Program-made: the position numbers and the translations under genes | NCBI GenBank assembly: GCA_025210735.1 | Contig: JAOARD010000043.1 | Span: forward strand, 62,001 to 126,000 | Source of the DNA: Bacteroidales bacterium | Lineage (GTDB): Bacteria; Bacteroidota; Bacteroidia; Bacteroidales; UBA6680 | DNA: 64,000 nucleotides | Direction: 5' to 3' | In this document: positions 17,406 through 27,428 of the stretch, one piece after another | How positions within the stretch are numbered: the first letter of the stretch is position 1 | Layout: the number at the start of each line of letters is the position of its first letter | Notes under the pieces: generated by a model | Database searches by the model: none | What the model was told of the DNA's origin: nothing | What the model saw: the letters and a program-made list of their open reading frames with translations, nothing else

Positions 17406-18344
17406 ATGAAGGATAAGATTTTGCTATTTCTTAAAGGTATGGCTATGGGCGGAGCAGATATTGTTCCTGGTGTTTCTGGTGGTACTATAGCTTTTATCTC
17501 TGGTATATATGAGGAGCTTATAAACTCTATAAAGTCGTTTAACCTTAAAAGTGTTAAGCTTCTGTTTAGTAAAGGAGGGATTGTAAAATTCTGGAAAGCT
17601 GTAAACGGATCATTTCTGCTTGTGTTGTTTTTAGGAATAGCAACAAGTGTGTTAAGTGTATCAAAGGGGCTTAAGTATTTGCTTGATACTTATCCTGTAT
17701 TGGTTTGGAGTTTCTTTTTTGGTCTTATTATAGCATCGGCAATTCTTGTAGCAAAGAAGGTTGAGAAGTGGAGTGTGGTAAAGGTTTTGTTTACTCTGGG
17801 TTTTACGGCTATAGCTTTTTATATAACCTCGGTTAGTCCTGCATCTACTCCTGATAATTATATGTTTCTGTTTATTACGGGTGCTGTTGCAATTTGTGCA
17901 ATGATTCTTCCGGGTATCTCAGGTGCTTTTATACTGTTGTTGCTTGGTAAGTATCAGACGGTGCTGGCTGCTATAGATTTTAAAAATCCTAAACTGGATG
18001 TTATTGCGGTTATTGGCGCAGGAGCTGTTGTTGGACTTGTGTTGTTCTCTAATGTTTTATCGTGGTTATTGCGCAAATTTCATGATATTACAGTAGCGTG
18101 TCTTTTCGGATTTATGTTAGGATCGCTTAATAAGGTGTGGCCATGGAAGAATACGGTTGAGTGGATTACAGGTCGTCATGGCGAAGAGATTCCTTATGTA
18201 CAGAATAATGTGTTGCCAGGTAACTGGATTGCTGAGAACGGGGAGTCGGCACAGGTTTTAGCTGCTGTAGGGTGTATGGTTGCAGGGTTCTTGTTGATAT
18301 TTGCTGTAGAGTATATTGCTAATAAGTTGGTTAAAAGAGATTAA
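17406..18344 (+). CDS. DUF368 membrane protein (PopT-type polyprenyl-phosphate translocase)
   Basis: A 312-residue integral membrane protein with about nine hydrophobic segments. The opening GMAMGGADIVPGVSGGTIAFISGIYEE and the second-half ILPGISGAFILLLLGKY are the paired family signatures (GADxxPGVSGGT and PGISGA), an inverted internal repeat. DUF368 proteins have been shown in other bacteria to recycle undecaprenyl phosphate across the membrane (PopT); that role is inferred here by family. The stop is 11 nt before the aroE ATG, so the two genes are likely co-transcribed. Confidence 0.88.
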   Translation: MKDKILLFLKGMAMGGADIVPGVSGGTIAFISGIYEELINSIKSFNLKSVKLLFSKGGIVKFWKAVNGSFLLVLFLGIATSVLSVSKGLKYLLDTYPVLVWSFFFGLIIASAILVAKKVEKWSVVKVLFTLGFTAIAFYITSVSPASTPDNYMFLFITGAVAICAMILPGISGAFILLLLGKYQTVLAAIDFKNPKLDVIAVIGAGAVVGLVLFSNVLSWLLRKFHDITVACLFGFMLGSLNKVWPWKNTVEWITGRHGEEIPYVQNNVLPGNWIAENGESAQVLAAVGCMVAGFLLIFAVEYIANKLVKRD

Positions 18345-18354
18345 TCTTATAGGT

Positions 18355-19095
18355 ATGAATCAGTATGGTTTAATAGGTTTTCCTTTAGGTCACTCGTTTT
18401 CTAAAAAGTACTTTGATAAAAAGTTTAGAGAAGAGGGGATAGGCGATAGCTGTTTTGATCTGTACCCTATTGAGGATATATCAGGTATAAGAGAGTTTGT
18501 ACAATGTAATAGTATAAAAGGATTTAGTGTAACTATACCGTATAAAGAAGCAATTATAAAGTATCTTGATGTTGTTGATAATACAGCTAAAGCTATTGGA
18601 GCTGTGAATAGCGTAAAGGCTGTGTTTGATGATGGTAAACTATTTCTTAAGGGGTATAATACAGATTATATTGGTTTTGTGGAGCCGTTAAAATTATTTG
18701 TTAAGGATACTGATATAAAGGGTGCGCTTATATTGGGTACAGGAGGTGCTTCTAAAGCTGTAGATTATGCTCTGAAAGATATTGGATTTGAAACTACGTT
18801 TATTTCAAGAGGCAGATGTAAGGGTGTTGTGTATGCAGATATATCAAAAGAGATTATAGACAGTGTAAGTGTTATTGTAAATACAACGCCTCTTGGTACA
18901 TTCCCTGATACTGAAAGCTGTCCGGATATACCATATCATATGCTTACGCAGGATCATCTGGTGTATGATTTGGTTTATAATCCTGCCGAAACACTGTTTA
19001 TAAAGAATGCCAAGGCTTATGGTGCAAGATTTATAAACGGACAACGTATGCTTGAGGTGCAGGCAGATGCATCGTGGCGTATATGGAATGATTGA
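18355..19095 (+). CDS. aroE: Shikimate dehydrogenase
   Basis: A 246-residue NADPH-dependent shikimate dehydrogenase, the short Bacteroidota form. Visible are YGLIGFPLGHSFSKKYF (shikimate-binding), GFSVTIPYKEAI with the catalytic lysine, NTDYIGF, and the nucleotide-binding loop LGTGGASKAV. VNTTPLGTFPD and the C-terminal GQRMLEVQADASW-like region are also typical. It reduces 3-dehydroshikimate in aromatic amino-acid synthesis. In-frame upstream TTG at 18316 lies inside the DUF368 gene; ATG at 18355 begins MNQYGLIG, the expected N-terminus. Confidence 0.92.
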   Translation: MNQYGLIGFPLGHSFSKKYFDKKFREEGIGDSCFDLYPIEDISGIREFVQCNSIKGFSVTIPYKEAIIKYLDVVDNTAKAIGAVNSVKAVFDDGKLFLKGYNTDYIGFVEPLKLFVKDTDIKGALILGTGGASKAVDYALKDIGFETTFISRGRCKGVVYADISKEIIDSVSVIVNTTPLGTFPDTESCPDIPYHMLTQDHLVYDLVYNPAETLFIKNAKAYGARFINGQRMLEVQADASWRIWND

Positions 19096-19114
19096 TAGTT
19101 TTTTTAGCGGTAAT

Positions 19115-21046
19115 CTATTTTACTGTAATAAACTTACCTATATTTTTTCCTGTTTGATTTGATATAATAAAGTATATCCCAGGAAGCAAGGCGGAACTGT
19201 TAATATCTGTTCTTGTGTTGTTTACTGTAAAGTGTTGTACTTTTCTTCCATCGGTATTAATAATATTATACGACGATCCGTTTAAACTCTCGGGGGTAAT
19301 CATCTTTATGGTTTGCATATTCTTTGAATAGAATAGCGAGATTTTATTGTGTTCTGAGCTCTGATCTTTTTGAAATGTTGTAGATTTACCATCAATGATA
19401 TAATTATTTGGATCTATTATTATATCTGTTACATTACCTGTTATCTGAACAGATGTTTCTGTTGTTTCCGATGCAGGATTTATGGTAAAGTATCTGTTTC
19501 CGCTATTGGTTTTTATTAGTATCTCAACAGGAGTGGTAAAGAACTTTGGAGTGTCTGAACTTGTGGTCTGGTTTAGAGTAAGGTTTAGAGTAGAGCCGCT
19601 TTTGCTCCAGTTTATTGTGTAGTAGGGGTAGCCTTTTCCGTAATACCATTCGTTTATATAATTAGTTAAATCTTCTCCTGTAATCTCCTCAACAACATCT
19701 ATAAAGTCTTGGCCTGAAGCAACGCTATTACCATATCTGTTAAGAAAGGTTTTTAATGATTCAAAAAACTTGCTGTCATCGTTAATTATCCATCTGAGTG
19801 TATGTATAATAGCGGCTCCTTTTTTGTATGATAACTGACCGTTGAATATTCTTGTCTCGTTAGTTAACTCTTCAAAAGGTATAAAAACACTTCCGTTAGG
19901 CTTCTCCATAGCATATTCCTGGGCGTATATTATCCAGTCTTTTGAGAAATTTTCGCCATAAAATGCCTTAAGAGCCATATATTCGGCATATGATGCAAAG
20001 CCTTCGTTTATCCATATGTCTTGCCAGCTTTTACACGTTACATGGTTTCCGAACCATTGGTGAGCAAGTTCGTGAGCATTCAGTGTAAAGTTGAAATTCT
20101 TTATTGTGGTCATGGTCTGATGTTCCATACCTCCTCCAAAATAAGCTAAAGCATTCCCGTATTTCTCTTTATAAAATGGATAGATGCCGAATTTGTCAGA
20201 AAAGAAGTTTATAAGATCTGCTGTTTTATCTATAGCATCTTTGTGCTGCGACAAGTAGTTGTTTTTGTTTAGTATAAAATTCTGTATTGGTATAGATTCT
20301 CCGTTAAGTTGCGATGGCTTTGCGTATATTGTATACTCATCGTAGTTTGATATTGCCATTGATGCAAGATAATAATTCATAGGGTATCTGGTTTCCCATT
20401 GGTACTCTGTCATGTTGCCTGATTTGTTTATAGTATTTACTAATAGTCCGTTTGAAGCAACCTTTAAATCACGTGGTACGGTAATGTATATAAATGTAGA
20501 GTCTGCTTTGTCAGAAAGAACCTGTTTGCACGGCCACCAATCTCTGGCGTGTATTGCTTCAGACAGAGTCCATGATATATAGGCGTTAAAGCTGCTGCTG
20601 TATGCAGAAGAGTATCCGGCTTCGGTAACAGTTCCGCTGTAATATACCTCTACTCTGATATTATCGCCACTGTTTTTTTCTGTTGTAAGTGGTATCTCTA
20701 ATGTATTGTCTTTATGTGCAAAACTACTGTTGTTGCCATCTACAGTAACCTTGTTTACAGATAATTTAGAGGATAACTCCAGAACAAAATCTCTGAAGTT
20801 GTCTTTTAGTATAGTAGCTTCAGTTATTGCTGATCCTTTAATATATGTTGATGTATTTGTTGCTTCAAGTTTTATATGGTAAAAATGTACATCGTAATCG
20901 TTTACCTTGTTGTTTTGATTGTATAGATCTCTGTTCAGAAATTCGAATACGGATTTTTCTTGCTGTTGTTTTTCTGGCTCCTGTGCTCTGCACTGCACGC
21001 AAATTATGGAGAATATAATGTATAGCAGGGGTGTAATTCGTTTCAT
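19115..21046 (-). CDS. Secreted M1 aminopeptidase with type IX sorting domain
   Basis: A 643-residue zinc aminopeptidase. A signal peptide occupies about residues 1-21. The exopeptidase motif is FGGGMEHQTMT, and HELAH at 325-329 with E348 (WINEGFASYAEY) gives HExxH-x18-E. After the catalytic region come Ig-like sequence (about 470-545) and a C-terminal domain of about 75 residues (SYNIINTDGRKV, LLPGIYFIISNQTGKNIGKFI) typical of type IX secretion cargo. It is therefore probably secreted or surface-attached and digests external peptides. It is convergent with aroE, 19 nt apart, and has no operon partner. Confidence 0.9.
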   Translation of the reverse strand: MKRITPLLYIIFSIICVQCRAQEPEKQQQEKSVFEFLNRDLYNQNNKVNDYDVHFYHIKLEATNTSTYIKGSAITEATILKDNFRDFVLELSSKLSVNKVTVDGNNSSFAHKDNTLEIPLTTEKNSGDNIRVEVYYSGTVTEAGYSSAYSSSFNAYISWTLSEAIHARDWWPCKQVLSDKADSTFIYITVPRDLKVASNGLLVNTINKSGNMTEYQWETRYPMNYYLASMAISNYDEYTIYAKPSQLNGESIPIQNFILNKNNYLSQHKDAIDKTADLINFFSDKFGIYPFYKEKYGNALAYFGGGMEHQTMTTIKNFNFTLNAHELAHQWFGNHVTCKSWQDIWINEGFASYAEYMALKAFYGENFSKDWIIYAQEYAMEKPNGSVFIPFEELTNETRIFNGQLSYKKGAAIIHTLRWIINDDSKFFESLKTFLNRYGNSVASGQDFIDVVEEITGEDLTNYINEWYYGKGYPYYTINWSKSGSTLNLTLNQTTSSDTPKFFTTPVEILIKTNSGNRYFTINPASETTETSVQITGNVTDIIIDPNNYIIDGKSTTFQKDQSSEHNKISLFYSKNMQTIKMITPESLNGSSYNIINTDGRKVQHFTVNNTRTDINSSALLPGIYFIISNQTGKNIGKFITVK

Positions 21047-21284
21047 ATGTTTATAGTTGTATATCTGTTTTGTATATAAAAATAAGAAACTGAATGATTA
21101 AAACTTTAATATGAGTTATAAAAATTATTTTTTGATTCGTGAAAATGTTCTGAAAACCGTCTGTATAATCTGATTGGTATGTTTTGTTGTCTGTCTGTAT
21201 CTGTTTTCTGAAACAGAATTAATTAAATACCGTATAACTGTTCTGATATATAGTAAAATTAGTTTCTGTTACAAAATATAAGTT

Positions 21285-23051
21285 ATGGGTAATACAATTA
21301 TTGAAAAAATTCTGATTGCGGCAAGTGGTAATAAGGATTTGAAACCTGGAGATTATGTTGATGCGAATGTAGATATTAGTTGTTGTAGAGATGCGGAAGG
21401 AGAAGAGGTTGTTGGAGCTCTGAGTAAAGCTGGTTTGGGTGTTAAGAATCCGGAATCGGTATGTTTTACTTTTGATGCATTTGGGTATACTGATTCTGCT
21501 GATAATAAAGGAAGGCAGATGTGTAGGGATTTTTCCAGAAAATACGGTGTGTCTGTTATTGATATTGACAGAGGAAATGGGTTGAAGAATATAATAGATA
21601 ATGGTCTTGTGAAGCCTGGTGGGATTGTTGTGTCGTCTGATCCTAGAACAAATGTTGTAGGAGCTCTTGGTGCTTTTGGTCAGGGGATGAGTAGTGTTGA
21701 TGTAGCAGGGGCATTTGCAAAGAGTCAGATATGGTTTAAGGTTCCTGAAACAATTAAATTGGTATTAAGGGGTGTTTTGCCAGAGGGCTTAAGTGTATAC
21801 GATATTTTATTTAATATAATTGAAAGGTATGGTAAATACACTTTTGTAGGACATGTTGTAGAGTTTTATGGTAGTGTTGTTGATGAGTTTTCTGTTGATG
21901 ATTGTTTAACACTTGCAGCATTGGCAAGAGAACTTAATGTTCTGTCTGTTATTATTCCGGCAAACAGATATGTAAAATCATATTATTCCAGACAATCTGT
22001 AGAGAGCGGTTTTGTGTATGCCGATAAAAAAGCAAAATATAGCAGCGAGATTGTTCTTGATTGTTCTGGTTTTAAGCGTAGAGTGTTGCAAAATACTGGT
22101 GTTGTTAAGGCGTTGGGTTTAGAGCAGAAGAAGCGTATAAGAATAGATTCAGCTTTTGTAGGAGGTGCTGCAGGCGCAGGAATTAAAGATATTGCTTGTT
22201 TAGCCTCTGTGATGAAAGGTAAAAAGGTATCAAAAGATGTTGTGATGAAGGTTGTGCCGGCAACAAAGAGTGTTTGGGAGAAAGCTGTTGAGGATGGGTT
22301 TGTTGCTGTTCTGAAAAAGGCAGGGGTAATAATACCGGACAGTGAATACAATCCGGTTTCTGAAGCCGTTACTAATCTTGGTCAGGTTACACTTTGTAGT
22401 ATAGGTTCTGATATGGCAGATGATAGATTGGAGTATAAGGAGTATGTTGCTTCGCCAGATATAATCGCTGCTTCGGCAGTAGAAGGTTATATATGTGAGT
22501 CGGTTGGTGAGATTGTTTCAGAGGAGATTGAGGTTAAGCCGGAAGGTTATGAAAGACCTATAATTATTAAAGGAAAGATTAAATATCTGAAGAGGGATAA
22601 GGTTGGTGTAGATAAAATTTACAATAAGCGTTACTTCTCAATTAAAGAACCATTAGAGATGGCTCAGTTTGCTTTTGATGGAATAAAAGGATTTGAGGAT
22701 TTTGCTTCGGATATTGAGCAGGGAGATATTATCTTATCAGGTTCTGATTTTGGTTCGGGTCGGAGAAGGCAGCAGGCTGTTGATTGTATAAAAGGTCTGG
22801 GGGTCTCTTTGGTTATAGCAAAGAGTTTTGGAAATGCTTATGAGCGAGATGCAATAAATTCGGCACTACCAATAATGGTTAATAATACTAAATGTGAGAC
22901 TCATGTAAAGCATAATGATATGGTTACAGTTAATTTGCTTACCGGGCTGGTTAGGAATGAATCAACAGGTAAGGAATTTTGTATAAAACCATTTTCAGAT
23001 GTTCAGATGGATATCTACCAGAGGGGTGGTTTGCTTAATTACGAAGATTAG
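21285..23051 (+). CDS. Aconitase/isopropylmalate dehydratase-fold protein lacking catalytic residues
   Basis: A 588-residue single chain equivalent to a fused LeuC plus LeuD-type hydrolyase. The fold is clear: KPGDYVDANVD, ALGAFGQGMSSVDVAGAFAK, IWFKVPETIKLVLRG, VVPATKSVWEKAVEDGF and, in the swivel domain, SDFGSGRRRQQAVD and VIAKSFGNAYERDAINSALPI. The active site is gone: the usual HD is RD (35-36), FDH is FDA (63-65), DSHT is DPRT (119-122), the SCTN cysteine loop is GGAAG (293-297), the GCGPC loop has no cysteines (about 352-357), and GxSSREHA is GRRRQQA (492-498). It cannot hold the normal 4Fe-4S cluster. The frame is intact, so a non-catalytic role is likely, not decay. Confidence 0.8.
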   Translation: MGNTIIEKILIAASGNKDLKPGDYVDANVDISCCRDAEGEEVVGALSKAGLGVKNPESVCFTFDAFGYTDSADNKGRQMCRDFSRKYGVSVIDIDRGNGLKNIIDNGLVKPGGIVVSSDPRTNVVGALGAFGQGMSSVDVAGAFAKSQIWFKVPETIKLVLRGVLPEGLSVYDILFNIIERYGKYTFVGHVVEFYGSVVDEFSVDDCLTLAALARELNVLSVIIPANRYVKSYYSRQSVESGFVYADKKAKYSSEIVLDCSGFKRRVLQNTGVVKALGLEQKKRIRIDSAFVGGAAGAGIKDIACLASVMKGKKVSKDVVMKVVPATKSVWEKAVEDGFVAVLKKAGVIIPDSEYNPVSEAVTNLGQVTLCSIGSDMADDRLEYKEYVASPDIIAASAVEGYICESVGEIVSEEIEVKPEGYERPIIIKGKIKYLKRDKVGVDKIYNKRYFSIKEPLEMAQFAFDGIKGFEDFASDIEQGDIILSGSDFGSGRRRQQAVDCIKGLGVSLVIAKSFGNAYERDAINSALPIMVNNTKCETHVKHNDMVTVNLLTGLVRNESTGKEFCIKPFSDVQMDIYQRGGLLNYED

Positions 23052-23160
23052 AGATTTTGTATGTATATTATGTGAAAAAATAATTAGAAGTGTATGTTGT
23101 TGCATGTAGCGTAGTTAACGACTTTAGCTAAATTTTTAATGAAAAAAATAAGGCTTACAG

Positions 23161-23191
23161 TTTGGAGATAAAAAAAAGTTGTATACTTTTG
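23161..23191 (+). promoter_or_regulatory. tRNA-Arg promoter, copy 1
   Basis: TTTG at 23161-23164 and TACTTTTG at 23184-23191, 19 bp apart, an excellent match to the Bacteroidota -33/-7 promoter, 16 nt before the tRNA. Confidence 0.75.
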
Positions 23192-23207
23192 CATCGCATT
23201 TGACGCT

Positions 23208-23284
23208 GGTCCAGTAGCTCAGCTGGATAGAGCAACAGCCTTCTAAGCTGTGGGTCCCAGGTTCGAGTCCTGGCTGGATCACCA
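23208..23284 (+). tRNA. tRNA-Arg (anticodon TCT), copy 1
   Basis: A 77-nt cloverleaf with encoded CCA. Acceptor arms are GGTCCAG and CTGGATC, the anticodon arm ACAGC-CTTCTAA-GCTGT gives anticodon TCT reading AGA, and the T arm is CCAGG-TTCGAGT-CCTGG. AGA is a frequent arginine codon in the neighbouring genes. Confidence 0.95.
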
Positions 23285-23293
23285 AAAGCAAGA

Positions 23294-23324
23294 GAGTTTC
23301 GGATTAGTTCGAAACTCTTTTTTT
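23294..23324 (+). terminator. Terminator of tRNA-Arg copy 1
   Basis: GAGTTTCG pairs with CGAAACTC, followed by seven Ts. Confidence 0.85.
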
Positions 23325-23362
23325 ATATCCATATATTATGTTTCTTGTGTTTGTGAAACTTA

Positions 23363-23514
23363 GAAACTGTTTAAAATTTATCCTTCAGTTTTTTATATTG
23401 AAAAATGAAGCCAGATTTCGTTAAATTTCATTTAAAAGAAACCATTGTTCGCATAAAATTTGCCTCATTATATTTCGATTTCCATTGATTAAAAAACCAA
23501 ACTTAAACAGTTCC
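23363..23514. mobile_element. MITE-like element, copy 1
   Basis: A 152-bp element with near-perfect terminal inverted repeats (GAAACTGTTTAAA at the left, the complement at the right) and no ORF. The reverse complement of 57270-57419 matches it along its whole length: TCCTTCAGTTTTTT, ATGAAGCC, TTTCATTTAAAAG, AATAAAATTTG and TTTCCATTGAT-like blocks line up. It sits between two duplicated tRNA-Arg units and may be flanked by TTA on both sides. A parent transposon cannot be named. The remainder of 23325-23732 is AT-rich and empty. Confidence 0.7.
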
Positions 23515-23709
23515 TTAGTAGAGTGAAGGATTTTTTTACATGCTAGTATGATTGTAAATGCCGATTTTTCCGATAAATGAAAAAAATGATTCTGAACAGT
23601 AGAGATTGGTATGCATGGTAATTTTTTCATACTATGATAATTAATGTCATCAGGGCTTGGCTTAGGAAATAAATAAGATATAAAAGAGGCAAAAATTGAT
23701 GTGTTAAAA

Positions 23710-23740
23710 TTTGTTTATAAAGAAAAGTTGTATACTTTTG
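23710..23740 (+). promoter_or_regulatory. tRNA-Arg promoter, copy 2
   Basis: TTTG at 23710-23713 and TACTTTTG at 23733-23740, 19 bp apart. The -7 region and everything downstream to the tRNA are identical to copy 1; the -33 flank is not. Confidence 0.75.
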
Positions 23741-23756
23741 CATCGCATTTGACGCT

Positions 23757-23833
23757 GGTCCAGTAGCTCAGCTGGATAGAGCAACAGCCTTCTAAGCTGT
23801 GGGTCCCAGGTTCGAGTCCTGGCTGGATCACCA
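23757..23833 (+). tRNA. tRNA-Arg (anticodon TCT), copy 2
   Basis: Identical over all 77 nt to the copy 549 bp upstream, including the encoded CCA and about 30 nt of upstream sequence. It was made by duplication of a promoter-tRNA-terminator unit. Confidence 0.95.
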
Positions 23834-23842
23834 AAAGCAAGA

Positions 23843-23876
23843 GAGTTTCGGATTTATTCGGAACTCTTTTTTTTTG
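23843..23876 (+). terminator. Terminator of tRNA-Arg copy 2
   Basis: GAGTTTCG pairs with CGGAACTC (a T-A pair of copy 1 becomes a wobble), followed by nine Ts. Confidence 0.85.
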
Positions 23877-24070
23877 ATTTATATCTCAGGTTAATAATCT
23901 TGATTTTTTGTTTTTATATAATTGTATTACAGGCTTGTGTTATCTCTTTTTTAGTGGACTTTTCTGTTAAACTGAATAACATATCTGTTTAATCTTTTAT
24001 TTTAAACATTTTTAATGGCATATAAAGAGTGTTTTTGTTGATAAGTTTTGTGAATAAGTGGCTTTTTAAG

Positions 24071-24101
24071 TGTGTATAAACTCTATTTTTTCCTATCTTT
24101 G
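24071..24101 (+). promoter_or_regulatory. Probable gyrB promoter
   Basis: TATCTTTG at 24094-24101 matches TAnnTTTG; TGTG at 24071-24074 is a weak -33 at 19 bp. A single DnaA-box-like TGTGAATAA lies just upstream (24049-24057). The stretch from 23877 to 24048 is AT-rich and shows nothing else. Confidence 0.5.
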
Positions 24102-24189
24102 GTTGTTAAAATTGACCAGAACAGAAGACGGTCAGCTTATTAATCTGAGTTTGTTATAACTCAGATTGTTTTATGTTAAATGAGAATGA

Positions 24190-26175
<1,986 letters not shown>

Positions 26176-26200
26176 AAAAGTTTAAAAATTATATTTTTTT

Positions 26201-26236
26201 ACAAGAGGTTGCTATATTGCAACCTCTTGTTGTTTA
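26201..26236 (+). terminator. gyrB terminator
   Basis: Perfect 12-bp arms ACAAGAGGTTGC / GCAACCTCTTGT with loop TATATT. Confidence 0.85.
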
Positions 26237-26298
26237 TGGGCTTTAATGGCACAAAGTTTGTGTTAAGCTATTGTAATTAAACCTAAATTAATTGTGAG

Positions 26299-27303
26299 AT
26301 GATTACTAATTATAAACGCGTTACTTTATTTGTTCTGTTACCTTTATTAATTGCAATATTTGTTGCATGTAATTCGGTGTCGTATATAAATGTAGAGGTA
26401 TTAAAACCTGCCGAAATAAAACTACCTAATAAATATAGTAATGCTGCTGTTGTGGTATCGTCATATAATAATGATCAGAAATATACCGGAATAGAGGCGT
26501 TAATGTTTACAAAAGATGTTGTTGATTCTTATCATGAGCAGTGTAGCGAGGCTGTTAAATCATCAATTGGATACTCCTATACATTTGAATCATCAGATTA
26601 TATTCCTCTGTTTAAATTGAGCAGAAAACTCAATGGAGATACAATCCCTTTTTTGTCTGTTGAAACACTAAAAGGGATAAGAGCAAAGTATAATACAGAT
26701 ATTGTAATAGGATTAGATTATTTGAGACCAGGATTGGCGTTTACAGGCGAAACCAGAAAACCTGTTAATGTACAGAGAGGGTATCTTGAAGGTTTATGGC
26801 GGTTATATGATGCACGAACGGGGGAGATTATTGATACTCATAGTTTCTCTGATTCTGTAACAATAAGGGGGTATCAGGGAGACCTTGCTTATTATGATTT
26901 TGTTCAGTACATTGTTCTTAGTGGGCTTGATAAAAAAGCATTTGATAATGGTGTAAGTTATGCCAGACGTATTGCTCCGTACTGGGGAGTTGAGACACGA
27001 AAGTTGTATTATCAGGGGCATATTGAGATGGGACGTGCGCTATCTTTTGCTCAGGATAATAAGTGGCGGAAAGCAGAGCATATCTGGAAAGAATTATCAA
27101 AAAGAAGTAATAAGAAACTTAAAGCAAGTTGTTACTTTAATCTGGCTGTTGCCTCAGAGGTAATGGGCGATTATGATAAAGCATTTGAGTATCTTAAGAA
27201 ATCAAAAGAGATAAAGAGTACAAGCCTGATAAATGAATACCGAGATAAACTGCGTAAACGTAAAAGTGATGTTCTGAAGCTTGATTATCAGATGAGGCAT
27301 TAA
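26299..27303 (+). CDS. DUF6340-like lipoprotein with C-terminal TPR
   Basis: A 334-residue predicted lipoprotein: hydrophobic signal followed by IFVACNSVSY, with the lipidated cysteine near residue 25. The N-terminal two-thirds (LKPAEIKLPNKYSNAAVVVSS, KYNTDIVIGLDYL, WRLYDARTGEIIDTHSF) resembles Bacteroidota DUF6340 proteins, in which a penicillin-binding activator-like fold is plausible. Residues about 245-310 contain one or two TPRs (ARALSFAQDNKWRKAEHIWKE-type, then SCYFNLAVASEVMGDYDKA). Function unknown. It follows gyrB after its terminator and appears independent. Confidence 0.7.
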   Translation: MITNYKRVTLFVLLPLLIAIFVACNSVSYINVEVLKPAEIKLPNKYSNAAVVVSSYNNDQKYTGIEALMFTKDVVDSYHEQCSEAVKSSIGYSYTFESSDYIPLFKLSRKLNGDTIPFLSVETLKGIRAKYNTDIVIGLDYLRPGLAFTGETRKPVNVQRGYLEGLWRLYDARTGEIIDTHSFSDSVTIRGYQGDLAYYDFVQYIVLSGLDKKAFDNGVSYARRIAPYWGVETRKLYYQGHIEMGRALSFAQDNKWRKAEHIWKELSKRSNKKLKASCYFNLAVASEVMGDYDKAFEYLKKSKEIKSTSLINEYRDKLRKRKSDVLKLDYQMRH

Positions 27304-27428
27304 ATATAACATCATTATTTATGTCATATAGCATTATGTTGTTAAACAACGCTGTGTAGAAGATACGAGAATTTACAATAAATTTGGGGCTTTGATGTTG
27401 AACCAGAGGATAAATTAAATTTATTGAT

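Noticed and set aside
21285..23051. Functional LeuC/LeuD, aconitase or homoaconitase
   Set aside because: The fold fits, but cluster cysteines and all catalytic His, Ser and Arg residues are replaced, and no leucine-pathway genes are nearby.
23421..23630. Open frame of 69 codons on the minus strand
   Set aside because: It covers most of the MITE-like element and has no protein-like features or relatives I recognise; the element explains the sequence.
24049..24057. DnaA-box-like site (TGTGAATAA) upstream of gyrB
   Set aside because: A single box without a cluster, dnaA or an AT-rich unwinding pattern is not enough to call an origin.
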